DNA from: Plasmodium coatneyi
Taxonomy: Eukaryota > Apicomplexa > Aconoidasida > Haemosporida > Plasmodiidae
NCBI RefSeq assembly: GCF_001680005.1
Contig: NC_033561.1
Location: 558,001 to 622,000, forward strand
DNA length: 64,000 nt
Direction: 5' to 3'
Positions 10,811 to 21,991 of this stretch are shown piece after piece. Under the pieces are notes generated by a model. It saw only the letters and a list, made by a program, of their open reading frames with translations. It did no database searches and had not been told where the DNA came from. Made by a program: the position numbers and the translations under genes. The stretch's first letter is position 1. Each line of letters begins with the position of its first letter.

Positions 10811-12516
10811 TTATATATTTCGAGTGAATGGCAAAAGTGGGGGGAGAGGGTGTATCACTCTAATGCGGGCCCTTATACTGACCCTTGTGCGGACCCTGCG
10901 CGAGGAGCCATTCAAACTGTACAACTACGACAGCTGCATATACTGCTGCTGCCTGAACGTGTTAAGGTGGAACATGCTACATTCGTGACTCGTTCGTCAT
11001 GCTATTTTTTTTTTTTTTTTTTTTTTGTTTTAAATTGGGTTTGCACTAGGCAAGCGCGTACACAAAGTAAGGATGAAAAAATCTCAAGGAGCTATAGCCA
11101 ATTGGGTCTTCTACCGTCAAGCCTTCTTGTATGAATGGCCAATACGTAACTTCACCCCCCTCCATTTCAGCCCGTCCAAGTATATGTCGCAACGCCCAAT
11201 CGGTACATTTTCAAATGAACAGATAGTGTGGAAAAGTATTCACCAATCAAAATGGGTGATAAACGGACATTTTTTTTTTTTCTCATTAGTTGCAAAAAAT
11301 TAAATTTTATTTTTTAAGTGAAAAGTTGTGAGTTAATTACGCACTAAGCTGTAAAGCGTGACATAGCGAGTTTGCTGGAAGCGAGTGAGAGCGGAAGGAA
11401 AATATTTCACGAACACGGAAAAGAAATAGAACAGATACCTTACCTGTACTTACATATGTTCACTTTATATTATTAATAAAATTTATATCTGCGCGCTCCT
11501 GTTTAAGCTCATTGTACAACAAAAGCGAACTCAAAATGCGGAATAAAAAAAGTCGTATGTACACAAAAGTGGGTATCATATACTCTTCGCAGTGTTGTAC
11601 GCATTCTCATTTTATCAAATAAACGGAAAAAAAAGTAGCCCCTCCATTTTTGGGCAATTCCTTCTTCACTAATTTCTGGGACAAATTTATTAGGGCATTT
11701 TTCTTTTGGACAATTTTTCCGACATTTCTTTTTCACAATTTTTTCTGTGTGACAAATTTATATTTAGGGCAATTTTCTTCCGGACAATTTTTTGTCGCAT
11801 TTTTCTGGACAATTGTTCTTTTTTTTTGGCAAATTTTTTCTGGGTAACAAATTTATATTAGGGCATTTTTCTTCCGAATACTTTTTTGCCATTTTTTTTT
11901 ACTAATATTATACCTAAATTATAGTAAAATAATGCGGAAGACGCAACTTCCTTTCCTCTTTTATGCAGGGACTATTATTCCCGTTTTGTGTGAACTGTGC
12001 ATCTAAAAGATGTGTATAACCATAAAAGAAGGAGGCGCGCGAATCATCTCCGCGAGAACCTTCGCGGGAAGTCCCGCGCACAAATTTTGGAACACTTTTT
12101 TCAAATGTCCATAATTAGAACTTATGGGAGAAGGAAAGAGAAAAATATTAAAAAACGAAAAAAAATTATAAAGATAAAAACTTGTAACAAAATAAATAAG
12201 CATTTTGAATCTTCAGTAAAAGAAATTTCCCAATGAATCCGTGAACTGAGAAATTTTTTTTCCGGCTTATATTAATTACACATGAACGTGGACGCTTTAG
12301 TGCAATACAAAAAAGAAAAAATAAGAAAAGAACGAAAAAGGAGCGAAAAGAAGGAGAGAGAAAGAAATGTCATTCAGCCCATCTACATTGCATAAACTAT
12401 GCGGTTATTTGTTGTTCCTTCCTCTGATGGGGGATGGGAAGGAAACATTCCCCCTTCCTTCCTTTCCCCTTATAGGTGTTACATATACGATGTTGTATTA
12501 CATACGATGTGTTACA
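10811..12516. other. intergenic region between RimM gene and KIR gene
   Basis: This region of about 1.7 kb has no supported gene. It contains a 20-base poly(T) near 11006-11025 and an imperfect minisatellite at about 11640-11890. The segment 11900-12360 is AT-rich and the segment 12420-12516 is pyrimidine-rich. Open frames in this stretch are short and do not join through splice sites. It should include the RimM promoter (minus strand, immediately above 10810) and the 3' UTR of the minus-strand KIR gene (below 12517). Confidence 0.5.
11640..11890. repeat. imperfect minisatellite
   Basis: A motif close to ACAAATTTATATTAGGGCA followed by TTTTTCTTCCGGACAATTTTT occurs at least three times, starting near 11680, 11750 and 11847. 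Shorter fragments (GGCAATTTTC, GGACAATTTTT) lie between. The spacing is irregular (about 70 and 97 bases), so this is a degenerate array. It contains TTAGGG cores like the telomere-like arrays elsewhere in the left part of the window. Confidence 0.65.
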
Positions 12517-14407
12517 TTACATGGTTTGGTAACCTATCTTTGGAAGACCTGGTGCCCCTCCTGTTCCTGTTGCTCTTTTTCTTCCTTCTCCCCTGTTAGG
12601 CTGTCTTGTGTACGCAGTAGGAGAACGTAGCGTGGTGGAATTGTCTGTTGTGGAGTCACCTATTGTTGAGTTATCTGTGGAATATTCAGTGAAGGTCTCT
12701 TCCGCAGAAACATCAAAGTTCAGTCCAGCGGATCCTCTCTTCCTTCTGTTGCTCCTTCCTACTCCATTTCCAGAAGAGCGGTTACCAAACCAAGAAGACC
12801 ATGGTTTATACTAAACGGAAGGAAGAAGGAAGGAAGGGTTGTTACGGGTGGTTGGTGGAAGGAAGGAGGGTCTAAGGAAGGGATCTAAGGAAGGGGTCTA
12901 GGGAAGGAAGGTCTAAGGCTGCAGAAGGAAAGGGTTTAAAGAGGTTTAGGGGGTCTAAGGAGGACCTAAGGAAAGGAGGGTCTAAGGAAGGAAGGTTGTG
13001 AAGTGGGTGGTAGGTGGGTTGTTGGGAGTGGTGGAAGGAAAAGTTGTTAGGGGTGGTAGAATGGAAGGAAGGTTGTTATGTGGGTGGTGAGGTGGAAATT
13101 TGTTAGGTGTTAGGATGGAAAGAAGGTTGTTACGGGTGGTGGTAGGTGGGTTGTTGGGTGATAGGTGGGTTGTTGGGTGATAGGTGGGTTGTTAGGTGGT
13201 GGGTGGGTGGAAGGAAGGTTGTGTTAGCGTGCTGGTACGTGGAAGGCAGGTTGTTAGGTGGATGGTGGTAGGTGGGTTGTTAAGGGTGGACATGAGGGAT
13301 GTGGAAGGAGAAACGGAACGTATAATATATGTAGTGCGGAGCTTTTCCTACATTTGTCTGTTTATATAGAAATGGTGTGCATATTTATTCTCTTGTTTAA
13401 TCCATTTCAATTTTAACTATACTTTATATAATAGGAAGGGAAAAGCCGTAACTGCTAATGTGCCGAGTATAGAGGTGATGCTTGCTGTGGTGGTGGCTTT
13501 ACTTACGGCTTGTTCTGATTCGGATAACTGTTTTGATAACTTCTCGGTCTGTGATTTTTCATCTGTACAGAGACATGCCTTTTCCACTTCGTTTATAGCT
13601 TGTGATTCACATTCCTCTTTTAGCACTTTCACCATGTCACAGTATGCCCCGTATCTACTGCTGAAATTGGTACAGTATAATTTATTATTACTCTTTATAT
13701 CCTGGCAATCTTTACTCACAGCATCACAAGCTGCAACAATTCCTTCCAGATAACTCAACCACTTATCCTTACAATTAGACTTATCTCCCTGCACGCCACT
13801 TTTCACGTCCTTATAATCGTGGTAATAGTTGAATATTGTTTTCCTATGCTGGAAGATGCTCCCATCAATACTTTCGCAAATAACCTTATATCCGTCACCC
13901 TCATGCTCATTAATTATATTGGGGCAAATTGAACTCATGAAAGCCTTGAATGTCGCATCATTATCATTCTTCTTCAGTTTCTTCAATACTTCCCCCCCTA
14001 TCCAGTAGTATAGGAAATTATAACGCTCCCTCTTTATTGGTTGCTCCTTACTTCCCATTTCAGATGCGGTACAGCAGGCACTTTTAAATCTATTCTCATA
14101 ATCAGTTCCATCGCCAAGAATCACCAGACTACCCTTTATATTATTCTCGTATCCATTTCCACAACTTCCTGTGCTTGTTCTGCTCTGTTCGAATTTGCTG
14201 TAGAAGTTCTTATTTGAGGGTAAATTATCCAAATGAGAGGTCTACAAATGTAAATAACAGTATATGTGCATTTTTTCATTCCCATTACGTGACGTATAAA
14301 ATATTATGTGCGCACATTATATGTGCTCCCTTCTATGTACTTCTGTTCATATTGATATAAGGAAAGGAGGAGGGCGAATCCCCAATATATCCGCTTACCT
14401 GTGCCAT
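12517..14407 (-). CDS. KIR/pir variant antigen, three exons
   Basis: Exons 14407-14399 (MAQ), 14241-13423 and 12810-12517 join in phase 0 and give 1122 nt, 373 aa. Exon 2 encodes the extracellular domain with about a dozen cysteines, the pir hallmark FLYYWIGG, an acidic Lys/Glu-rich stalk (KLSKQLSESEQAVSK) and a single hydrophobic span ending LAVTAFPFLLYK. Exon 3 continues the cytoplasmic part (YKPWSSWFGNRSSGNG), a basic patch (RSNRRKRG) and a Ser/Thr/Asn-rich tail with repeats like STDNSTIGDSTTDNS, ending TM. KIR proteins are variant antigens expected at the infected red-cell surface. Exon 2 has no internal stop or frameshift, so the gene looks intact. It is divergent from the KIR gene at 16337. 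Its 612-bp second intron is a repeat array. Confidence 0.9.
12811..13422 (-). repeat. C-rich (coding strand) repeat intron of KIR gene
   Basis: On the plus strand the intron is G-rich, with many imperfect copies of GGTTGTTAGGTGG, GGTGGTAGGTGGG, GTCTAAGGAAGGA and GGTTTAGGGGG between about 12840 and 13290. The coding (minus) strand is therefore C-rich and G-poor, as in the other KIR introns. The best-ordered stretch is at about 13138-13200, where GGTGGGTTGTTGGGTGATA repeats tandemly. Some units (GGTTTAGGG) are one step from the Plasmodium telomere heptamer. Confidence 0.8.
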
Positions 14408-16336
14408 GGTTTATATGTATATATTTTTCTGTTGTATATGGTGAACACTTTTTTTTTAGTGGGTTGTTGTTTATATATGTGTTCATGCATTCAATATAAA
14501 AGGGGTGAAGGAGTGTAAGGGAAGTGCTATACGTGTGCAAAATTTTCTGCCTGTTTGTTCTATGAATTTGAATAGGAGTTTTGTTATTCTTTCTTCCTTA
14601 ATAATATACTTTAATTTTTAAACAATGATAACTTATTATACACAAATATGCATCAGAATCATTATATATGTACGACTAATAATACAATGTAAGAATAAAA
14701 TGTGTGCCGAAGAAATCGCATAATTGAACAGAAGGGAAGGGAAGAGCGAACTTCTTATACGCTCCTTCATTTATTTACTCCAATATTAAAACAGGTACAG
14801 CCTCCCGAAAGTATTCTATTACTATTTACATGTTCTATGGATATGGTATGCATGAGTAAATACAATTTCCCCATATAACAGAAATATTAACACGAAGTAT
14901 TAATATTATTATTAATTTAAAGTTCTATTATTGTTATTATTTTTATAAAAAAGGAAAAAAGAAAAGTAAAAAAAAAAAAAAAAAAAAAGGATACATTACT
15001 ATGTAGAATTATAACATACATTAAAAGGTAAGGGAGTGAAGGTAGTCCAAATAAGGTAATGTGCACATCTTCCCCATGTGAATGATTATTGTTTATGGTG
15101 TATTTGTCAAAAGAGAAGGAGCAAGAAAAAAAGTGCAAAAAGTTTATTATTCCTGAGTGTTCTTAAAAAAAAAGAAAAAAAAAAAAAAAAAAAAAAAAAA
15201 CAAAGAAAGAAGTGAGCTGTACACATTAACATGTGCAAAAAATATATAATGTGCACCAAAAAAGGGGTAGCTAAAATAATACATAATGTGCACATCCAGT
15301 ACGAATGCGATATTTTTATCATAATTATAGGAGAAAAAAGAAAAAAAAAAGAAAGAAAAGAAAGAGAATAAAAAAAGAAAAGAAAAGAAAAGAAAAAGAA
15401 AAGAAAAGAAAAGAAAAAGAAAAGAGAAAAGAAAAAAGGGAAGAAAGAGAAGGAACTTTTATTACTACTGAAAAGTCCTGAATAAAATAAATGGGTGTAT
15501 GGTGTAAAATGTTATTATTATATAAGGAATGTATGTGTGAACATTTTTCTTTTCTTCACACAAATAACACTCACATAATTCCTCTTTCATTATGTAATTT
15601 TCATTTATTTCATGAGTTCGTGCACACTCTACCTATTACATATGAATACATATATGTGCACAATGTACACATATGTTGAGGGAAGGGGGGAAGAAGGGCA
15701 CCATGTGTTCTCAATGCACATGTGCATATATGAACTGTATAATATTTACGTTAAAAATTATTAATAATTCTCCCCCAACACTAAAAATACATAATATGAA
15801 TAGAATACATGCTCAAATTTTTCCTACTTAAAAAAAAAGAAATTGTGTTCTTCCCCCCCCTCCCTCACCATATGTGTACATTAGAGGAAGTATGTGTATA
15901 GTAATAGCAGTGTTCTGAAGTTGTTTTGCACATTTGAATAATATAATTGATATATCTATAGAATATATAAGAAACCTAACCATTTCTTTTTTTTTTTTTC
16001 TTATTCTGTTTACTCAATACATTTGTTCTTACTTTGTACTATTAGTCTTACATATGTAATGATTCTGATACCTATACGTACATGTATGTATGTGTATAGT
16101 GTGCTAGCAGTACTACTACTACTATTATTATTATTCAAAAATTAGAACGAATATGTGTAGTATTGTTTTTACATAGGAGAAATTTTGTGTTTAGAAGCAT
16201 AAAGCAGGCACAAATTCCCTTTATATTTCCTTCCTTCCCTCTCTTTTGTTTTTTTCGAATATATACATATAGAGGAACAGTTTTTAATATAAACTCACAT
16301 TATACACACACATAGAGAAGCACATATATATTAACC
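14408..16336. promoter_or_regulatory. shared upstream region of two divergent KIR genes
   Basis: About 1.9 kb separates the start codons of two head-to-head KIR genes, so both promoters should lie here. The sequence is very AT-rich. It has a poly(A) at 14969-14988, another in 15165-15200 and a long purine tract of AAGAAAAG units at about 15335-15450. Short direct repeats such as GCACATATATA and TGTGCACA recur. No open frame is supported. The promoter assignment is inferred from gene orientation; no specific factor site was identified. Confidence 0.55.
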
Positions 16337-16449
16337 ATGGCAACAGTGAACGTAAGGGAGCATATTTCACAGGGGGGAAGCACATATATAGAACATTTTG
16401 CATGTATAATATAATATAATAAAATGAAAAATATCCCCCAAAAGGGAAA

Positions 16450-16499
<50 letters not shown>

Positions 16500-18105
16500 A
16501 AACTTACACACTTACACATATATTCCACATTTTTGACAAGGATTTATTTTTAGCCGCAGAATGAAGAGACTTTCCCTTCATATAAAGATTTCTATGGTAA
16601 ATTCAAAAATGGGGGAGGGATCAAATCAGGAAGTTGTGATAGTACGTGCAACGCAGAAGCAACCGAGTATAATTTGAAAGTTAGGGGTTATGGGGCGCAG
16701 GTGGCCAGTAGTATGACTGCACTGACCTATATATACGACAAATATAAAAAGAAGGAGGAACCATCCCACAGAGAAGCACGCCATTTCTTTTATTATTGGC
16801 TAGGAGATCTAATATCTAAGATTAAAAAGGGAGATGCAAATTTTCGACCTAACATAAAACTTATTTGCGAAGAAATAAATAAACATTGTGGTCCCGGAGG
16901 GAATCAATCATGTGGAATTCCCTGTGATAATCCTGATGAAGCTATTTTCCCTAAGAGAAAAAAAATATTCGATTATTACTACGACTACAGTAGGATAAAG
17001 GGAAATTTACTACAGAATGGGCCCAACTGTGACCCACAGTGGTCAGATTATTTCAGTAAAGTTTCCTCAGCATGTAGTGCGGTGGAGGAAGAATGCGCAG
17101 AAAGGGAAGAAAATAAGGGACAAGAAAGAACATATTGTGAAGAGTTCAAAACAAATTACCTGCCATATTGTACTATGGCAAAACTGACAGAACTGCAATG
17201 TGACTTAGAATCTAAATTAACTTCCCTAGAACGAAAAATAGCGTCCGAAGCAGCAAAAACAGCATCCTCCATCGCAAACGATGCTGTAGGTGGTGCCACC
17301 ACCACAGCTTCCCTTACTTCTACAATGGTCGCCGTGGGACTACAAACAATCCTTCTCCTTCTATATAGAGTAAGTACAACCATTATAAGTACATAATTAT
17401 AATAGAAAAATATATTTACGATTATTATTGTTCATTACAATTACAATTATTGTTATAATTACAATTACACTTAAAATTGAAATATGGTGAATGTGTAAAC
17501 AATATAATGAATAGATACTATTTCCATGAACAGTAAACATAAGAATAATCTACATTATATATAGGTATACAATACATGTTCCCATGAATCCCCTTTCAAC
17601 TTTTTCTTCTTTTAAACCCTTCCTTTTAACCCTGAACCCTAAACCCTTTCTTCTTTATCCCCTAATTCTAACCCCCTTTCCTTCCTTAGACACTCCTTCC
17701 TTGCCTCATTAGACTCTCTTTTCCTTCCTTCTCCTTAGACTCTCCTTCCTTAGACCCCTTAATTCTAACACCCCCTCCTTCTTTTATCCCTAAACCCTGA
17801 ACCCTAAATCTCACCCCCTTTTTTCTTTTTCATAGTACGGCCCCTTATCTTCTTGGTTTAATAACCATTCTTCTGGGAGAACAAACAGAAGAAAGAAAAG
17901 GTCTACCACACGAAACCCTGATACGTTAGCAGAAGACAGCTCAACATATGATTCAGCAAATGAATCAATAGTAGGTGATTCAGTAGCAGAAAGTGCAACA
18001 GTACGCTCTGCTGCGTATACTGGACAACCCACAGGAAGAACAGGAACAAATAATAATAATAGTACACTAATTCACCGGAGCAATATAGGCTACGGTCGTA
18101 TGTAA
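16337..18105 (+). CDS. KIR/pir variant antigen, three exons
   Basis: Exons 16337-16351 (MATVN), 16554-17369 and 17836-18105 join in phase 0 (1101 nt, 366 aa). Exon 2 begins PQNEETFPSYKDFYGKF and contains the pir motif FFYYWLGD, an array of cysteines, an Ala-rich stalk (ASEAAKTASSIANDAVGG) and a hydrophobic span (VAVGLQTILLLLY). Exon 3 gives a basic patch (GRTNRRKKRS), a Ser/Thr-rich tail (EDSSTYDSANES), and ends GYGRM. The frame is intact throughout. Intron 1 holds an uninterrupted AT dinucleotide tract (16454-16496). Intron 2 contains perfect telomere-type motifs. The gene is divergent from the KIR gene at 12517-14407. Its role is inferred from the family: a variant antigen of the infected red cell, probably transcribed clonally. 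Confidence 0.9.
16454..16496. repeat. (AT)n microsatellite in KIR intron 1
   Basis: About 21 consecutive AT units lie within the first intron of the KIR gene at 16337. The array is pure, so its length is likely to vary between isolates. Confidence 0.9.
17370..17835 (+). repeat. KIR intron with telomere-type motifs
   Basis: The intron runs from a GTAAGT donor at 17370 to a CATAG acceptor ending at 17835. Between about 17600 and 17815 the coding strand is C-rich. It contains direct matches to the complement of the Plasmodium telomere heptamer, for example AACCCTGAACCCTAAACCC (about 17629-17647) and CCCTAAACCCTGAACCCTAA (about 17788-17807). Looser units such as TTAGACTCTCCTTCC lie between. Both known variants of the heptamer (TGAACCC and TAAACCC) are present. 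Confidence 0.85.
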
Positions 18106-18778
18106 AACCGTCTTTCTGTAACACCTGAAGGAAGAAAAGGAGAAATGTTCCTTTCCCCATCAGGGGAACATAAATGATCGTGCAATTTATATATAGTGTA
18201 GGAGCAGGATGACAATTTTCCTTTTTTTTTTCTTTTTTCCTTCCTTTGCATTTCTTCCCTTCATTTTTTCATTTTTTTTTTTTTTTTCCATTCTATTCTA
18301 TTTTTATTGGTCACACGTGATTGGCTTAAGAGTGAAGCGAACCTTTCGCGCTTAATGCATGTGATGTGTATGTGCAGCGACGCGAGAAAAATATATACAT
18401 ACAAAACTGTGCGTGGTGCTACCCTCTTTTTTTTTCTTCTTTTGTCTCATCATTAAGAAGTAGAACGATATATGTAACGCATAATAGTCCGTAAAAAAAA
18501 AAAAGAAAAAAAAAAAAAAAACTCCTCTGCGCAGTGATACAAATGTATACAGCGTAAATGGGTGAATATTTTTTTTTTTAGGGGCGCCTTTAGTGACCTA
18601 ATATCGGACTTGCAATGTAGTCCAGTTGCTCTCCGTCTCGCCACGGCGCGAAAGGGCTAGCCGCGCGAACGAGCGATCGGTCAAAAGGCCCATCAACTGA
18701 CCAACCGATCATCAACAGCGCTCCCTCTCCGTCCGCCTTCCTCGCAAACGCAGCTTGACTAACACATAAGTGACAAAA
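18106..18778. other. boundary between KIR gene and core genes
   Basis: About 670 bases: KIR 3' flank with poly(T) tracts (about 18220-18290), then a segment with higher GC (18590-18760) leading into the next gene's 5' UTR. No coding region is supported. The change in composition here marks the right edge of the variant-gene mosaic. Confidence 0.5.
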
Positions 18779-20473
18779 ATGAATGCCGCGTTGAAGGCAA
18801 ATCTGTATGACATATCTCGCTTGAAAAAATGGCACCACAAGGGCAACCCGGACAGCAGCGATGACGACGCGTGCGATGATGAGGAGGAAACGGACGCAGA
18901 AGCTACAGTAGTGAATAGTATGTACGTTTGAGGTCGCAAAAGTAGGGACTGCGTCCACCTCGTCTGCTCCCAGTGATCGAAGCGTCAGTCTGAATTCGCA
19001 CAACAGAAAGGGGAAACAGAACTTACCCTTTTCAGTTTTCCCATTTAAGCAAAGTCCTCTTCTTCTATTTTTTCTCCAAAGTGCTGTTTTCCCTTCCCCC
19101 CTTTCTCCCACTTGCCAACCCGCAGAAGAAGGAAGCTTTTACAAAAAGTTGTACGCCCTCATCGAGTCCAAATCGACCTACATCAATTTGGTCCTAAAGT
19201 GCAGGGCTGATAGGGACAGCGAAAACGCCACTGCCCCGAAGAAGCGATACCTTAGGACCAATCGGAAGTTCCAAGAAGAGGAGAAGACCGAGCGGGAGAA
19301 TGCCTTAAAGACGGTTAGGGAAATAGTCAAGAGGAAGTTTCCGAAGCGCGCGGAGGGGAAGATAGACTTGTACTTGAAGGAAATTATAGGTAATGCGGGA
19401 TTCGTAAAAGGGCGTGCATGCAGTGCTGGTACAACCCAGGCACAACCCACAGAATACTCCACATATCGTTTACTGCACCGCATTTACTACACCTCACCCT
19501 GCATACCATTTCCTGCACGGCGCCTCCCCCCAAAGGAAACCCGCCCCCCGAGAACTGTGCCCTGCACAAAACCCTCTACCAAAGAAACCAAGCCAACCTG
19601 TTCGTGAAGCACAACCTAATCAGCTACCTCCTCAACTTCGTGGACAACAAAACGCTAATGAAACTGAAGGAGTGCTCAAAGATAGACAACGAAGTGGTAA
19701 GTCTCTACCTCCGAAAAATACTGCACACCTTATCCTTTAAGGATGATGAAATAAAGGCCAATATTCACTACTGGAGAAATGTGGTCAATTATTTTTTCTG
19801 CAAAACGGGTACCCTCAAACCACTGGACAGAAGGAATTACCAACCTGTCACCAAAGAGTTCGAAAAAAACAAAAGCTTCTGTGTAATTACAGAAGACTCT
19901 ATGGATTCAAAAATATACGTCAGCTTAGATTACTTCAATGAAAAATTGATAAAATCCTGCACACATAAAAATCCACTGCCACATACATGTGACCTTACGA
20001 ACGTACCAAAAGGAGTAGAAGTTCTTCTAAAAAGTGAAAAAATTTCAATTGTAGATTTTGTTGAGGAATACTATAAAAGACTTATAGTTAATGATGATGA
20101 GCTAATGTGGCACATATGCCATTTTAGAAAATCTCGCAAATTCTTAACTCTCCTTCTTCTTGAATACCTCAAGTGTATGATCCACGTACTAGACAAATAC
20201 AATGGCAATTGTGTTTTTAAAAAGACTGAGTACTTGGTCAACTGTGGACACCATATTACGCACCGAATTTGGATCCAAATGTTTTACGACTATGGGTATG
20301 AAACAGTAACCAATAAAAAAGAGGAAAAGGCAGACGTGAACAGGGGACAGAAGACTACTGGGGGGTTCCCCAAACGTGACAGTACTAAACAGAAGAATGA
20401 AGCACAGAGCGATAACACCATTAATAAGACACTCTACTTAACCATTGCTGATCACTTCAAGTGGGATGCATAG
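18779..20473 (+). CDS. conserved Plasmodium protein, possible F-box-like helix region
   Basis: Exons 18779-18917, 19126-19389 and 19536-20473 join in phase (1341 nt, 446 aa). The N-terminus (MNAALKANLYDISRLKKWHH) is followed by an acidic stretch (SSDDDACDDEEETDAE). Exon 2 is strongly charged and helical (RKFQEEEKTERENALKTVRE). Exon 3 holds a Leu-rich segment (LISYLLNFVDNKTLMKLKEC) whose spacing is reminiscent of an F-box, then a long mixed domain and a C-terminal low-complexity stretch before TLYLTIADHFKWDA. The F-box idea is a weak inference from pattern only. No signal peptide or membrane span is seen. The exon 3 acceptor (CCCCCAAAG at 19535) was chosen because it alone restores phase with the 19389 donor. 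Confidence 0.75.
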
Positions 20474-21428
20474 TCATCAAACCATTAGTTTTTGTGCCTC
20501 ACTTTTCAACAAACGGCACTACTGAAACGGCAGGGGGGATATTTTACTCCTACCACTGCGGAGGGTTATTTGTGATGATCTCCCCTTTTTAAAACACTTC
20601 CCCAGTTTTGTACATGGAGAGACCTCTCCGACAAACGTTCCCCTGAATACACCAAACGGAACGAATTTTTCCTCCATTTTTAAAACAAGAAATAGAATTT
20701 TTTTTCAGTACAAAATGTGGCTCCGCTTAGGACACTTTTACCACTGTGCAATCATTGCAACAAGGACAACTGCTCATGTCATTTTACTGTTGGGTATACC
20801 TTAAACAACCCTTCAACATGGAGAAGGGGGAAAAAAAAGTTGTGGCGATTTTTTAATTCATTAAATTGTAATGATGAAAAAAAATGGAAAAAAAGAAAGA
20901 ACCCTCAACATTTGCTTACATTGAAAAAAAATTTGGAAACAAATTTGTAAATCTGGGAGGGAGAAAAAAAAAAAAAAAAGGCGATCTCCTTGTGTACGAA
21001 AAAATGGAAGCTGCGCATTCTTTTTTTATTTCTTTCTTTTTTACTTTTACAATATTACTTAAAAATAAAATTTACAAAAAATTAAAATTGGTTTCGTACA
21101 CCAACCACTAGAAATATGATTAACATCAAAGAGCTGTCTTCCAGTGTAGGGAACGTTCTACAATCTGTACACGTCCTCGACTGCGGGTCCCTTCCAAGCG
21201 CTACTCATCTACTTGGTAATTTTGTCTACTTCTTAATTTGGTTTTCTTCTTTCCTGTTATAGGGAAAAGGGGCGAAGATACATAATGTGCAACGGGTGGG
21301 TGGCAGCACAGCTCCCAGAGGAGTTCGTTTCCGTTGGAAGGGGATGGCATGCCGAACAATTCGACAGTACAAAAGTGAAAAGAGGAGAAACACGACGTAC
21401 ACCTCGTGGGCATTGCGCAAAGGAGCCC
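20474..21428. other. convergent intergenic region
   Basis: About 950 bases lie between the 3' ends of the 18779-20473 gene and the minus-strand inhibitor-3 gene. It holds A-rich tracts (for example 20960-20980) and a T-rich stretch near 21020-21060. A short open frame starting MINIKELSSSVGNV at about 21117 has no detectable continuation. I see no supported gene. Confidence 0.5.
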
Positions 21429-21991
21429 TTACTTTTGTTCTTTGGGTTCATCCTTTTTGGAACAGCCCTTGCAGTCACCTGTAGGAAGGGTAGACGGGTG
21501 AGCGTGACATGATTTACGGTTCGGCATTGTCATTTCCATTGGCATTTCTACTGACATTCCCTTTGTCATTCCTCGAGCGCCCCGCTGCTTACCTCCGCCT
21601 TCCGACGAATCCGAGTCCGAGTCGGAGCTCTCCCCAAAGCCCTTGGGCTTGTGATATATGCAGCAGACTACGCAGAAAAATGGAGGAGGGGCAAAAAGTG
21701 AGGTTGTTTAGCGCTCGGTTCAGCGGTTAAGGGGATAGGCTCTTCGCGCCCCTACGCAGTAAACGTCTGCATGCAATTCGCGCTTTCCCGTCGCTACGCC
21801 TTACCCTTGGATGACTTCTTCTGCGCGTTCTCATTGTCAACAGTGTTTTCGTCCCATCTGACCATTTTTTGGGGAGTCAGCTTTAAAATTCGCACAATAG
21901 TGTTTTGGTTTCCATTTTGTTCGGTCCTTTCGTTCGCTTCTTGCACATAGGTGGTGGTCGTCGTACTTGAGGACGAATGCATATGAGACAT
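21429..21991 (-). CDS. protein phosphatase 1 inhibitor 3 (Ypi1/PPP1R11 family)
   Basis: Three exons, 21991-21805, 21667-21593 and 21478-21429, join in phase (312 nt, 103 aa). The protein starts MSHMHSSSSTTTTTYVQ. Its core matches inhibitor 3: the PP1-docking RVxF-type motif in QKMVRW, directly followed by DENTVDNENAQKKSSK, then CCIYHKPKGFGESS and an acidic Ser/Asp run. The tail CKGCSKKDEPKEQK contains another Cys pair. Inhibitor 3 binds protein phosphatase 1 and regulates its activity, mostly in the nucleus; the P. falciparum homologue is a similarly small protein. The family usually has three consecutive Cys after SSK; here the exon junction gives Val-Cys-Cys. The gene is too fragmented to be read as one open frame, so splicing phase and motif continuity are the evidence. 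Confidence 0.9.

Noticed and set aside
21285..21512. Plus-strand open frames overlapping inhibitor 3
   Set aside because: They are antisense to the third exon and 3' flank of the inhibitor-3 gene and have no conserved features.
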